From: Firmicutes bacterium AF25-13AC
GTDB lineage: Bacteria > Bacillota > Clostridia > Lachnospirales > Lachnospiraceae
Length of the DNA stretch: 6,505 nt
Assembly (NCBI GenBank): GCA_003478935.1
Contig: QUFP01000078.1
Span: forward strand, 1-6,505
Direction of reading: 5' to 3'
Shown here: in pieces, positions 1 through 5,105 of the stretch
Layout of the letters: each line of letters begins with the position of its first letter
How positions within the stretch are numbered: the first letter of the stretch is position 1
Position numbers and translations under genes: made by a program
Notes under the pieces: model-generated
What the model saw: the letters and a program-made list of their open reading frames with translations, nothing else
The model's database searches: none
Told to the model about the DNA's origin: nothing

Positions 1-59
1 CAGAAAGCAGGATGCCATTGGATTTTTGTGCTGGGTCGCCGTTCATTTGGTTTTTCCAT
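1..59 (-). CDS. 5' end of a leftward gene, putative Rpn-like/PD-(D/E)XK-fold hypothetical protein (partial)
   Basis: Read on the minus strand, an ATG at 59-57 is preceded by a strong ribosome binding site GGAGGAG (70-64) with a 4-nt spacer, and the frame stays open for 19 codons to the window edge. The visible peptide includes STKIQWHPAF. From memory, this motif opens a family of small hypothetical proteins common in Lachnospiraceae, often described as Rpn-like or PD-(D/E)XK nuclease-like and sometimes misnamed 3-isopropylmalate dehydrogenase. Only the N-terminus is visible, so no catalytic residue can be checked. The gene is divergent from the regulator at 295 and is probably unrelated to the system to its right. 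The start and the strand are well supported by the RBS; the family name is a recollection and less certain. Confidence 0.55.
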   Translation of the reverse strand, partial: MEKPNERRPSTKIQWHPAF

Positions 60-85
60 AAAACTCCTCCATTCAAAAATCATTC

Positions 86-98
86 TCCAAATTTTGGA
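86..98. repeat. 13-bp palindrome in the divergent intergenic region
   Basis: TCCAAATTTTGGA is a perfect interrupted palindrome (arms TCCAAA and TTTGGA around one T). It lies 27 bp upstream of the leftward gene start and near where transcription of that gene would begin if the weak leftward -10-like TAAAAT (104-99) is used. It could be a small operator, but AT-rich palindromes of this size also occur by chance. No second copy was seen in the window. Confidence 0.25.
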
Positions 99-214
99 AT
101 TTTATCGAAGGTATATTTGACCTTAATGTAAGATCATTTATCATTTGCACGGTGTAAAAGTTCATTTCAAGATAAGTATAACACTAGAATATATGTTTTG
201 CAACACAAATTTTA

Positions 215-243
215 TTGCGAACCTTTTCTTATTTTGGTATAAT
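215..243 (+). promoter_or_regulatory. Sigma-A promoter for the HTH-TPR regulator gene
   Basis: A -35 hexamer TTGCGA (215-220) and a perfect -10 TATAAT (238-243) are separated by exactly 17 nt. TGG just before the -10 makes an extended -10 element. Transcription would start at about 250, giving a 5' leader of about 45 nt before the ATG at 295. This placement argues against any translation start upstream of 250. The 17-bp box found at the divergent promoters further right is not present here, so the regulator gene appears to be expressed constitutively rather than through that box. A weaker upstream alternative (TTGACC 117-122, TATCAT 139-144, 16-nt spacer) is also possible. Confidence 0.8.
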
Positions 244-281
244 TACAACAAACGTAGTTTCGCGAATTTTGAGGAAAGTGT

Positions 282-288
282 GGAGGAG
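282..288 (+). promoter_or_regulatory. Ribosome binding site that fixes the regulator start at 295
   Basis: GGAGGAG lies 6 nt before the ATG at 295, an ideal Shine-Dalgarno arrangement. The in-frame ATG at 145 has no comparable site and lies upstream of the predicted transcription start. Confidence 0.8.
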
Positions 289-294
289 AAAAAG

Positions 295-2214
295 ATGGCG
301 TTGAATGACGTGGAGGAAGATCTGCCATATACTATGGGGCGTCTCATAGCAGGTGCGAGAAAAAAGAAAAACATCTCACTGGAAGAACTTAGTCAGGGAG
401 TCATGTCTGCTGAGGATTTAAATTTTATCGAGAAAGATGATGAGTATGCAGACAAGACAACGTGGGATTTTCTGTTGGGACGCCTTGGAATTTCGCCTCT
501 TATCTATGAGTGCTATGTGGAGCAGGAAGAGTATGATCTGTTTAAGGCGCGCAAAGAGATGCGTGAGATTAGCAATCAGATTATTAGTAATGGGCTCATG
601 AGTAACGAAAGGTTGAGAAGCAAAAATACAGCGCAGCTAAAACTGCTGGCAGACCAATTAGAAAAACGCAGTCAAAAATATGCTGCATTGCTGAATAACG
701 TAAAAAATATAACGGCAGCAATCCATCAAATTTTTCTTGCGAACATGAAAGGATATGTAATACTGGCAAAACAGCGAGGAGAATTGTGCAAAGCTGACGC
801 ATTAAAGCTTCATATGGAATCAGAATGGAAACGAATTTATTCATCGGATGCAGTTTCTTGGATTCAGAAACCGCATAATGTACTGATGGCAGTCTATGAG
901 CAGGAAATGCTTTTTCTTCTAGCGCAGGGCTATGAAGAAAATGGAGAGATTGAGAAGGCAATACAGATTCTAACGTGGTTGTGGCAACAGCGAAAAAAAG
1001 GCGGTGATCCAGAAGAAAATACACGTGTATTATCCTTTGCTGCATGGAAGCTTGCTGCATTGGAGTGGAACATAAACAGACAGGAAAAAGCCATGGAAAT
1101 TTGTCAGGAAGCGATTGACCGTTCCATTCAGGCAGAGAGCTTTCGTGGATTGCTGCCGCTTTTAAAGCAGCGATTGTTCTTTGAAAAACAGTTAAAATGC
1201 AGTCAAGAAGAATGGGATGAACAGGAAAAGACGATAGGGGTGATAGATGAACTCTTTGCAGAGTTTCATGAAAATCCATATGGTCTGTTTGTGCTGACCA
1301 CTTTTGAAAATGCGCGCATAGCAGATGAGATTATTCGGATACGAAGAAAAGAGCAGAATCTGACACAGACAAAATTAAGCGAGGGTATTTTAGAGCCAGA
1401 GAGCTATTCTCGTTTTGAGTGTGGAAAGCGAAAGCTTCGTTGGGCTAAGAAGAAAAAGCTGCTGGAAAGACTCGGCGAGCGTGGAAATAAGGTTACACTG
1501 CTACTAGAGAGTGATGATCCAGATGTGGTGGAGGAGTACCAGAGGATACAGGATAGTTCCTATAGAGAAAAGTATGATTTGCTAAAAGAAAAAATATATG
1601 ATTTGAAAGGAAAATTAGACAAAACAAGCAAAATAAATAGACAATTTATTTTGCATATGCAGAACAATATAGATGTGCGCTTTTTTCAAATTTTGGAACG
1701 AAAACAAATAAAAATGAAAAGACAGAAGGAAATAAAAGAAACTGCATCAAAATTTGATACGGTGAGTATTCAGGAACATGGTTGGTCACGGACAGAGATT
1801 GCAATTATCAAGAATATTGCGAATGCGTATAGAGATGATAAAAAAGTAGAGATTGCAATTTCGATATTAAGAAAAGCAATTGAAAGCTTTGATAAAGAGA
1901 CGATTGGACAAGAGAGTGCTTGTCTTGGAAAACAGCTATTATGGGAGACATTAGCAACTTATCTGGGAGATGTAGAGAAATATGAGGATGCAATATTTTA
2001 TGCAAAAAAGGGAATGAAAAAAATTTTAGAGAGTGGGAGTGCGAAGGGAATCAGCGGTGAATTGTATGAGATTGCTTGGAATGAGAGAGAAAGAAAAGCA
2101 AAGCCTGAAATATATCAGAAGAAATATTTTCAGGCTCTCAAATTTACGATTCTATTTCAAGAAAGAGAATTTATTATATTTTTGAAACAAAGAGAACAAG
2201 AATATAAAAAATAG
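295..2214 (+). CDS. Tandem-duplicated XRE HTH-TPR transcriptional regulator (RRNPP-like candidate)
   Basis: A cytoplasmic protein of 639 residues with no signal peptide or membrane segment. Residues about 14-68 form an XRE-type helix-turn-helix (GRLIAGARKKKNISLEELSQ, then SAEDLNFIE in the recognition-helix position, ending GRLGIS). Residues about 195-330 are helical with TPR-like pairs, such as AQGYEENGEIEKAIQIL and a following EKAMEICQEAI repeat. A second, more canonical helix-turn-helix lies at about 344-397 (IRIRRKEQNLTQTKLSEG, SYSRFECGK, then LLERLG). After a basic coiled stretch at about 430-490 comes a second TPR-like region at about 500-600 (IANAYRDDKKVEIAISILRK). HTH plus TPR is the plan of peptide-sensing RRNPP regulators (Rgg, PlcR, PrgX, AimR), but those are usually 280-400 residues with one HTH. 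This protein resembles two such units fused. The neighbouring exported peptide gene and the shared box at two divergent promoters suggest it is the activator of both. A different ligand, or none, remains possible. Confidence 0.8.
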   Translation: MALNDVEEDLPYTMGRLIAGARKKKNISLEELSQGVMSAEDLNFIEKDDEYADKTTWDFLLGRLGISPLIYECYVEQEEYDLFKARKEMREISNQIISNGLMSNERLRSKNTAQLKLLADQLEKRSQKYAALLNNVKNITAAIHQIFLANMKGYVILAKQRGELCKADALKLHMESEWKRIYSSDAVSWIQKPHNVLMAVYEQEMLFLLAQGYEENGEIEKAIQILTWLWQQRKKGGDPEENTRVLSFAAWKLAALEWNINRQEKAMEICQEAIDRSIQAESFRGLLPLLKQRLFFEKQLKCSQEEWDEQEKTIGVIDELFAEFHENPYGLFVLTTFENARIADEIIRIRRKEQNLTQTKLSEGILEPESYSRFECGKRKLRWAKKKKLLERLGERGNKVTLLLESDDPDVVEEYQRIQDSSYREKYDLLKEKIYDLKGKLDKTSKINRQFILHMQNNIDVRFFQILERKQIKMKRQKEIKETASKFDTVSIQEHGWSRTEIAIIKNIANAYRDDKKVEIAISILRKAIESFDKETIGQESACLGKQLLWETLATYLGDVEKYEDAIFYAKKGMKKILESGSAKGISGELYEIAWNERERKAKPEIYQKKYFQALKFTILFQEREFIIFLKQREQEYKK

Positions 2215-2222
2215 AAAAGATT

Positions 2223-2399
2223 TTATTTATCATCTTGTCCAGGTTTATCTGACAGTGGTCGTTCGGCAGCAGTGCTTTCTTCCTGTGTTGTAGTAGGTGT
2301 GGAAGCATTGCCGCTTGTAGGCTTTATCGTACTGAAAATAGCGGTGATACCCAAAAGAGAAATAAAAGATGCAAGACATACTGTTTTAAATTTTTTCAT
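2223..2399 (-). CDS. Small exported peptide, candidate pheromone precursor
   Basis: Encodes 58 residues on the minus strand. The start is the ATG at 2399, chosen because AAAGGAG (2414-2408) lies 8 nt upstream and because it gives a clean signal sequence: MKKFK, then a hydrophobic core at about 6-25 (VCLASFISLLGITAIF). A signal-peptidase site is plausible after GNA (residue 32). That would leave a hydrophilic tail of about 26 residues, rich in Thr, Ser, Glu and Asp, ending RPLSDKPGQDDK. This layout (charged N-terminus, export signal, short tail from which a terminal oligopeptide could be cut) matches Phr, PapR, NprX and AimP precursors of RRNPP systems. I recognise no specific family. The gene converges on the HTH-TPR regulator with an 8-bp gap and has its own promoter, which shares a 17-bp box with the divergent operon. 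An in-frame upstream ATG at 2492 is rejected: it lies inside the promoter and lacks an RBS. Alternatives are a small secreted toxin or immunity peptide. Confidence 0.7.
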   Translation of the reverse strand: MKKFKTVCLASFISLLGITAIFSTIKPTSGNASTPTTTQEESTAAERPLSDKPGQDDK

Positions 2400-2407
2400 G
2401 TGACGTT

Positions 2408-2414
2408 CTCCTTT
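2408..2414 (-). promoter_or_regulatory. Ribosome binding site of the small exported peptide gene
   Basis: On the minus strand AAAGGAG lies 8 nt before the ATG at 2399. It decides that the product is 58 residues beginning MKKFK rather than a longer reading from 2492. Confidence 0.75.
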
Positions 2415-2433
2415 CGTAAAATGTTTAAAATTA

Positions 2434-2444
2434 TTAGTCACTAA
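2434..2444. repeat. 11-bp palindrome at the predicted start of the peptide transcript
   Basis: TTAGTCACTAA has 5-bp arms around a central C. It falls at about +1 to +11 of the leftward transcript predicted from the -10 at 2456-2451. It could be an extra operator or a minor 5' hairpin, or chance. Confidence 0.25.
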
Positions 2445-2450
2445 CAAATA

Positions 2451-2488
2451 ATGATAGCATGTTTTTTTAAGAAAGTACATGACCAAAA
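2451..2488 (-). promoter_or_regulatory. Leftward promoter with activator-type box, driving the peptide gene
   Basis: Read on the minus strand: the box TTTTGGTCATGTACTTT (2488-2472), 12 nt, then TGCTATCAT (2459-2451), in which TG-C-TATCAT is an extended -10 element. The -35 position at a 17-nt spacer is TGTACT, inside the box and matching consensus TTGACA at only three of six positions. That is typical of a promoter needing an activator bound at -35. Transcription would start at about 2444, leaving a leader of about 45 nt. The same box and spacing recur in mirror image for the rightward operon. Confidence 0.65.
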
Positions 2489-2533
2489 TCAAAGAAAAAT
2501 AGGAAAAAATATGGTGTTTTGGTCATGTACTTT
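2472..2533. repeat. Perfect 17-bp inverted repeat forming two divergent operator boxes
   Basis: The left arm AAAGTACATGACCAAAA (2472-2488) and the right arm TTTTGGTCATGTACTTT (2517-2533) are exact reverse complements separated by a 28-bp AT-rich spacer. Arm centres are 45 bp apart. Each arm is itself asymmetric, so each points toward one promoter and ends 12 nt before a TGCTAT extended -10. No U-rich run follows either arm, so a transcription terminator is unlikely. The best reading is a pair of binding sites for one regulator, most plausibly the HTH-TPR protein encoded next door (inference). Confidence 0.8.
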
Positions 2534-2556
2534 AAGTGTGATATGTGCTATAAAAT
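2517..2556 (+). promoter_or_regulatory. Rightward promoter with activator-type box, driving the secreted protein/ABC operon
   Basis: The box TTTTGGTCATGTACTTT (2517-2533) is followed after 12 nt by TGCTATAAAAT (2546-2556), an extended -10 with TATAAA at 2549-2554. The -35 position (TGTACT, 2526-2531) lies inside the box and is poor, so an activator is expected. Transcription would begin at about 2561, giving an untranslated leader of about 95 nt before the ATG at 2656. Organisation and spacing are identical to the leftward peptide promoter. Confidence 0.7.
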
Positions 2557-2558
2557 AA

Positions 2559-2571
2559 TCAAGGAACTTGA
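2559..2571 (+). repeat. 13-bp palindrome at the predicted operon transcription start
   Basis: TCAAGGAACTTGA has perfect 5-bp arms with a GAA loop and falls at about the first transcribed bases of the operon. It may form a small 5'-end stem-loop that stabilises the mRNA, or be an operator. Its sequence differs from the palindrome at the peptide transcript start. Confidence 0.25.
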
Positions 2572-2603
2572 AACTCATGATTATAGAAGGGAAGGTGAGT
2601 CCA

Positions 2604-2642
2604 ATGGAGCAAGAAGTAAGAAGAATAAATTTGATAACATAG
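2604..2642 (+). CDS. Possible 12-codon leader ORF ahead of the secreted protein gene
   Basis: ATG at 2604 is preceded by AAGGTGA (2592-2598) at a 5-nt spacer and reads MEQEVRRINLIT before a TAG at 2640-2642. The stop codon overlaps the first bases of the AGGAGGG ribosome binding site (2641-2647) of the gene at 2656, a layout that would allow translational coupling. A 21-codon version starting at 2577 is in the same frame but would begin very close to the predicted transcript start. The peptide resembles nothing I know, and the ORF is short enough to be accidental. Confidence 0.3.
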   Translation: MEQEVRRINLIT

Positions 2643-2655
2643 GAGGGTAGAAAAT

Positions 2656-3117
2656 ATGGGAAGAAATTCAAAACGAACATTATTAGGCACGATTGCATTG
2701 GTAATGTTATTTGCACTGACTGCTTATGCGGCAGATATAACTTTTAGATTTCATATTGCGGATGAAGGCGTAGGCTATAATTCAACAGCAGCGCATAAGG
2801 AAGCATATCAGTATGTTGTTAATATTATTGTAGATGATATTTCACGTGATTCGGTATTGTATCAAAAAAAATCAGTTAATATGCTTGTCATTGATATTGC
2901 TGGTACGCAGGTTACAAATAATGTTGAATTGAGTTCACATGATCAGCTTCCGCAGTTTCCATCATCTGCTACGTTAAATTATATTTTTAAGGGCAATTAT
3001 TACGCATGGAAATCAATGAATGTTATGCTTCGAGCAAACGCTACAGGAACAAATGCAGGTTTTACAGTGACTGGAAGATGGAATCCAAACGCTGGAACCG
3101 CATATTCGGGACAGTAA
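2656..3117 (+). CDS. Secreted beta-rich protein, possibly DUF2712-like
   Basis: Encodes 153 residues. AGGAGGG (2641-2647) lies 8 nt before the ATG. The N-terminus is a classical Sec signal: GRNSKR, then a hydrophobic core at 9-23, then AYAAD with cleavage likely at residue 25 or 26. The mature part is about 128 residues, has no cysteine, and alternates polar and hydrophobic residues as in a beta-sandwich. It contains ITFRFHI near the start, MNVMLRANATGT and then FTVTGRWNPN near the end. From memory this pattern resembles DUF2712 secreted proteins of Firmicutes (an N-terminal F-x-F strand, a central Tyr-rich part and a terminal V-x-G-x-W strand). Such proteins, like lactococcin 972-type bacteriocins, are encoded next to ABC transporters, as here. 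It is the first substantial gene of the operon and directly downstream of the boxed promoter, so it is probably the main output. Whether it is a bacteriocin, surface or signalling protein cannot be told. Confidence 0.7.
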   Translation: MGRNSKRTLLGTIALVMLFALTAYAADITFRFHIADEGVGYNSTAAHKEAYQYVVNIIVDDISRDSVLYQKKSVNMLVIDIAGTQVTNNVELSSHDQLPQFPSSATLNYIFKGNYYAWKSMNVMLRANATGTNAGFTVTGRWNPNAGTAYSGQ

Positions 3118-3142
3118 TATAATTAATATAATAATTCAAATG

Positions 3143-3162
3143 GGGTGTCTGAAAAGACGCCC
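3143..3162 (+). terminator. GAAA-tetraloop hairpin between the secreted protein and lipoprotein genes
   Basis: GGGTGTCT (3143-3150) and AGACGCCC (3155-3162) form an 8-bp stem with one G-U pair, capped by a GNRA loop (GAAA). It is followed by TTGCTTTGC, an interrupted and weak U-tract. It lies 26 bp after the stop codon at 3117. It may act as a leaky terminator or an mRNA 3' stabiliser, so that the first gene is made in excess over the downstream transporter genes. No new promoter is evident after it. Confidence 0.5.
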
Positions 3163-3205
3163 TTGCTTTGCAGGAAGAACAAATGAGATAAGAGGGAGAG
3201 TCGAT

Positions 3206-4315
3206 ATGCACGATAAAAAAGTTTTATGTACGTTTTTTCTCATAGCTCCCTTTATGATTGGCTGTCGCTCTATTTATATGTCGGCAGAGGAAAGAAATCA
3301 GGGAGCTATTATAGCAGAAGATTCAGTTACGCTTAACGAAGCTTCAGAAATGGATAAAATGTTATGGGAGGAGGTTCGTGTTAAGGAATATGAGATGGAT
3401 AAGATAGCTTCTGCATTTTTAGACATCACAAAAGAGCAGATAGATACATTGAGCGTGACGGATGAACATGGCTATTGTTTTCTGGAATATAGTAGTGATG
3501 ACAATCCGAATGAGAAAGCAACGGTCAGTGTTACGGGACAATATTTTAGAGTTCGATATCCATATTCTGAATGTTATGAAAATGCTATGAATAAAGTAAG
3601 TGATCTAACGAATGGAAAATGGTCATTTGGAACACTTTACAGTTATTACGATAAGGATCAGTTGGAGGGATTATCGCTAGAAGAGGCAAGAAAAATTTGT
3701 GAAGATGCAATTTCAACGGCAGAATTACCATTTTCATATGTAGAAGCAATTGCACTTGATTGTGATCATTTGAATCAGAATATTATCCAACGAATAAAAT
3801 ATGAGGAAGAGTATGGATCGAATGAGTTTTTTTCAAATCCGTATGGTGGACCGTCCTATGTATTAGGAGAGACAGAAGAAATAACAGATTCATGGAATAA
3901 GGAAGATGAAGCATATATTCTTTTCTACCAACAAAATTATAATGATGATTTTATTTCGCCATTGTCACTTGTGGAATATCTTACTATTGTATGTAGGACG
4001 GATGGAAAAATTGTGTCTGTTTTGGCCAGTCCAATGTTAGAAATGCCCGAGAAAGAAGGAAAGGTCGAAAATACAATATCTGCAGAAGAGGCATATTCTT
4101 ATGCGAAGGTGATGCTACAGCAAAACGATATGTCGGAAGCAATAATTTGTTCGGTAACAATGAATCATGTTGCAAGATATAAATCCGATGAGAATATACG
4201 AGAGGTTTTTCCATGCTGGACAGTGGAATATAAAGAAAAAGAAGGCAGAGTTTCAAGTTATTTGCATTTGGATGCAGTGACAGGAATGGAGGCAACAAAT
4301 GTTTCGATTTATTAA
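3206..4315 (+). CDS. Putative lipoprotein with PepSY-like repeats, function unknown
   Basis: Encodes 369 residues from the ATG at 3206, which has AGGGAG 7 nt upstream. An in-frame ATG at 3140 would translate through the stable hairpin at 3143-3162 and lacks an RBS, so it is rejected. The N-terminus MHDKKVLCTFFLIAPFMIGC ends in a lipobox-like MIGC with the modifiable cysteine at residue 20; Met at -3 is less usual. The rest is hydrophilic and acidic, expected outside the membrane. Two stretches, LSLEEARKICEDAIS (156-170) and ISAEEAYSYAKVML (291-304), have the helix form of PepSY-like units. The end CWTVEYKEKEGRV and LDAVTG resembles the strand part of PepSY or YycI-like folds. I assign no firm family. 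It overlaps the first permease gene by 17 nt, so it is probably an accessory or sensor lipoprotein of the ABC complex, or an immunity protein. Confidence 0.65.
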   Translation: MHDKKVLCTFFLIAPFMIGCRSIYMSAEERNQGAIIAEDSVTLNEASEMDKMLWEEVRVKEYEMDKIASAFLDITKEQIDTLSVTDEHGYCFLEYSSDDNPNEKATVSVTGQYFRVRYPYSECYENAMNKVSDLTNGKWSFGTLYSYYDKDQLEGLSLEEARKICEDAISTAELPFSYVEAIALDCDHLNQNIIQRIKYEEEYGSNEFFSNPYGGPSYVLGETEEITDSWNKEDEAYILFYQQNYNDDFISPLSLVEYLTIVCRTDGKIVSVLASPMLEMPEKEGKVENTISAEEAYSYAKVMLQQNDMSEAIICSVTMNHVARYKSDENIREVFPCWTVEYKEKEGRVSSYLHLDAVTGMEATNVSIY

Positions 4316-5105
4316 AAAAAACAAACATGGAATGCTGATATCGGAATTATGTAGGCTGTTTACTGTAAAAAAACTGCTGATTGGAATATTGCTTACAAGT
4401 GGAATTGCTGTTTTTTCGGTATCGGATTCAATTTCATTAGATTCAATTTATTTATCTAGGGAGTTTAAACAAAGCATTTGCGATCAGCTTCAGTTATCTT
4501 TGACATTTGATCGCTATAAGTCACTATATGTGATTGCAACAAGTCTTTGCACAGTAACGATGGTTCCGAGTGATATTAAAAATCATGTGCTGCCTTATAT
4601 TAGGCAGCGATCAGATACGAATGAAATGATTGTATCAAGATTGATTTCAGTTGCATTGTATATTATAGTTGTGGTTATAATGGGCTTTTTATTAGCGGGA
4701 ATACTTCTTACACCATTTATGGTGATTGAAACAAGTGGCAGTGCTTCGTATGGGATTTTTGTGCCATTGATGAATCGGAAACTGGCATGGATTTATTTGG
4801 GAATAATGGCATTTAATCTTGCATTGTCTATTATTCCGGTATGCTATCTTGCAATTATAGTATCGATCTTTAGGCCAGACGGATATATTGCAATTGGAGC
4901 AGCTTTTTTTTCTTTTTATTTTTTATTTTATTGTACCAATTCGTTGCCATGGATATTTTCTTACAGTACACTTAGTTCGCGGCCGGGAAATGCCTCTTAT
5001 AGCGAAATGATATATAATTTCCTCTTTTTTAGTTGTTGTATGGTGTTGTCTGGATTAGGGGTAAAAAAGGCAATGGAAAGGAGGTTTGTCAGTGGAATGG
5101 ATTAG
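4299..5105 (+). CDS. ABC transporter permease subunit 1 (ABC-2-like)
   Basis: Encodes 268 residues. TGGAGG (4287-4292) lies 6 nt before the ATG, inside the end of the lipoprotein gene; the 17-nt overlap suggests coupled translation. The protein is strongly hydrophobic, with about six membrane segments at roughly 25-43, 73-89 (weak), 115-143, 163-191, 196-213 and 238-256. A short basic cytoplasmic loop at 92-114 (IKNHVLPYIRQRSDTNEMIV) matches in position and spacing a loop in the next gene's product, so the two are probably paralogues. No large extracellular FtsX/MacB domain is present, so the type fits lantibiotic- or bacitracin-class ABC-2 exporters. The substrate is unknown; the secreted protein upstream already has a Sec signal, so self-protection or export of another molecule is equally possible. 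Confidence 0.75.
   Translation: MFRFIKKNKHGMLISELCRLFTVKKLLIGILLTSGIAVFSVSDSISLDSIYLSREFKQSICDQLQLSLTFDRYKSLYVIATSLCTVTMVPSDIKNHVLPYIRQRSDTNEMIVSRLISVALYIIVVVIMGFLLAGILLTPFMVIETSGSASYGIFVPLMNRKLAWIYLGIMAFNLALSIIPVCYLAIIVSIFRPDGYIAIGAAFFSFYFLFYCTNSLPWIFSYSTLSSRPGNASYSEMIYNFLFFSCCMVLSGLGVKKAMERRFVSGMD
5079..5084 (+). promoter_or_regulatory. Ribosome binding site that favours a GTG start for permease 2
   Basis: AGGAGG lies 7 nt before GTG at 5092 but only 1 nt before the in-frame TTG at 5086. The GTG is therefore the better start. Confidence 0.65.

Noticed and set aside
117..144. Second promoter TTGACC-N16-TATCAT upstream of the regulator
   Set aside because: Possible, but clearly weaker than the promoter at 215-243, so it is not listed as a feature.
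231..247. TTTTGGT at the regulator promoter as a third copy of the 17-bp box
   Set aside because: Only the first seven bases match in a row and it overlaps the -10 rather than the -35, so chance is likely.
145..294. Upstream in-frame extension of the regulator (extra 50 residues from ATG 145)
   Set aside because: It has no ribosome binding site, a strong -10 (238-243) lies inside it, and the sequence reads unlike protein. The ATG at 295 has an ideal RBS.
596..1279. A 227-codon open frame on the minus strand
   Set aside because: It lies entirely inside the regulator gene, whose HTH and TPR motifs show that the plus strand is coding; the minus frame has no RBS or recognisable domain.
2400..2492. 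N-terminal extension of the small peptide from ATG 2492
   Set aside because: It would put the start upstream of the predicted -10 and inside the 17-bp box region, has no RBS, and would bury the signal sequence.
2472..2533. Inverted repeat read as a terminator or as mobile-element ends
   Set aside because: No U-run follows either arm, the 28-bp loop is long for a terminator and too short for a mobile element, and the arms align with two -10 elements at equal spacing.
2489..2716. A 75-codon open frame on the minus strand
   Set aside because: It crosses the divergent promoter region and the start of the secreted protein gene, and it lacks an RBS.
3984..4328. A 114-codon open frame on the minus strand
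   Set aside because: It is antisense to the lipoprotein gene and has no supporting signals.
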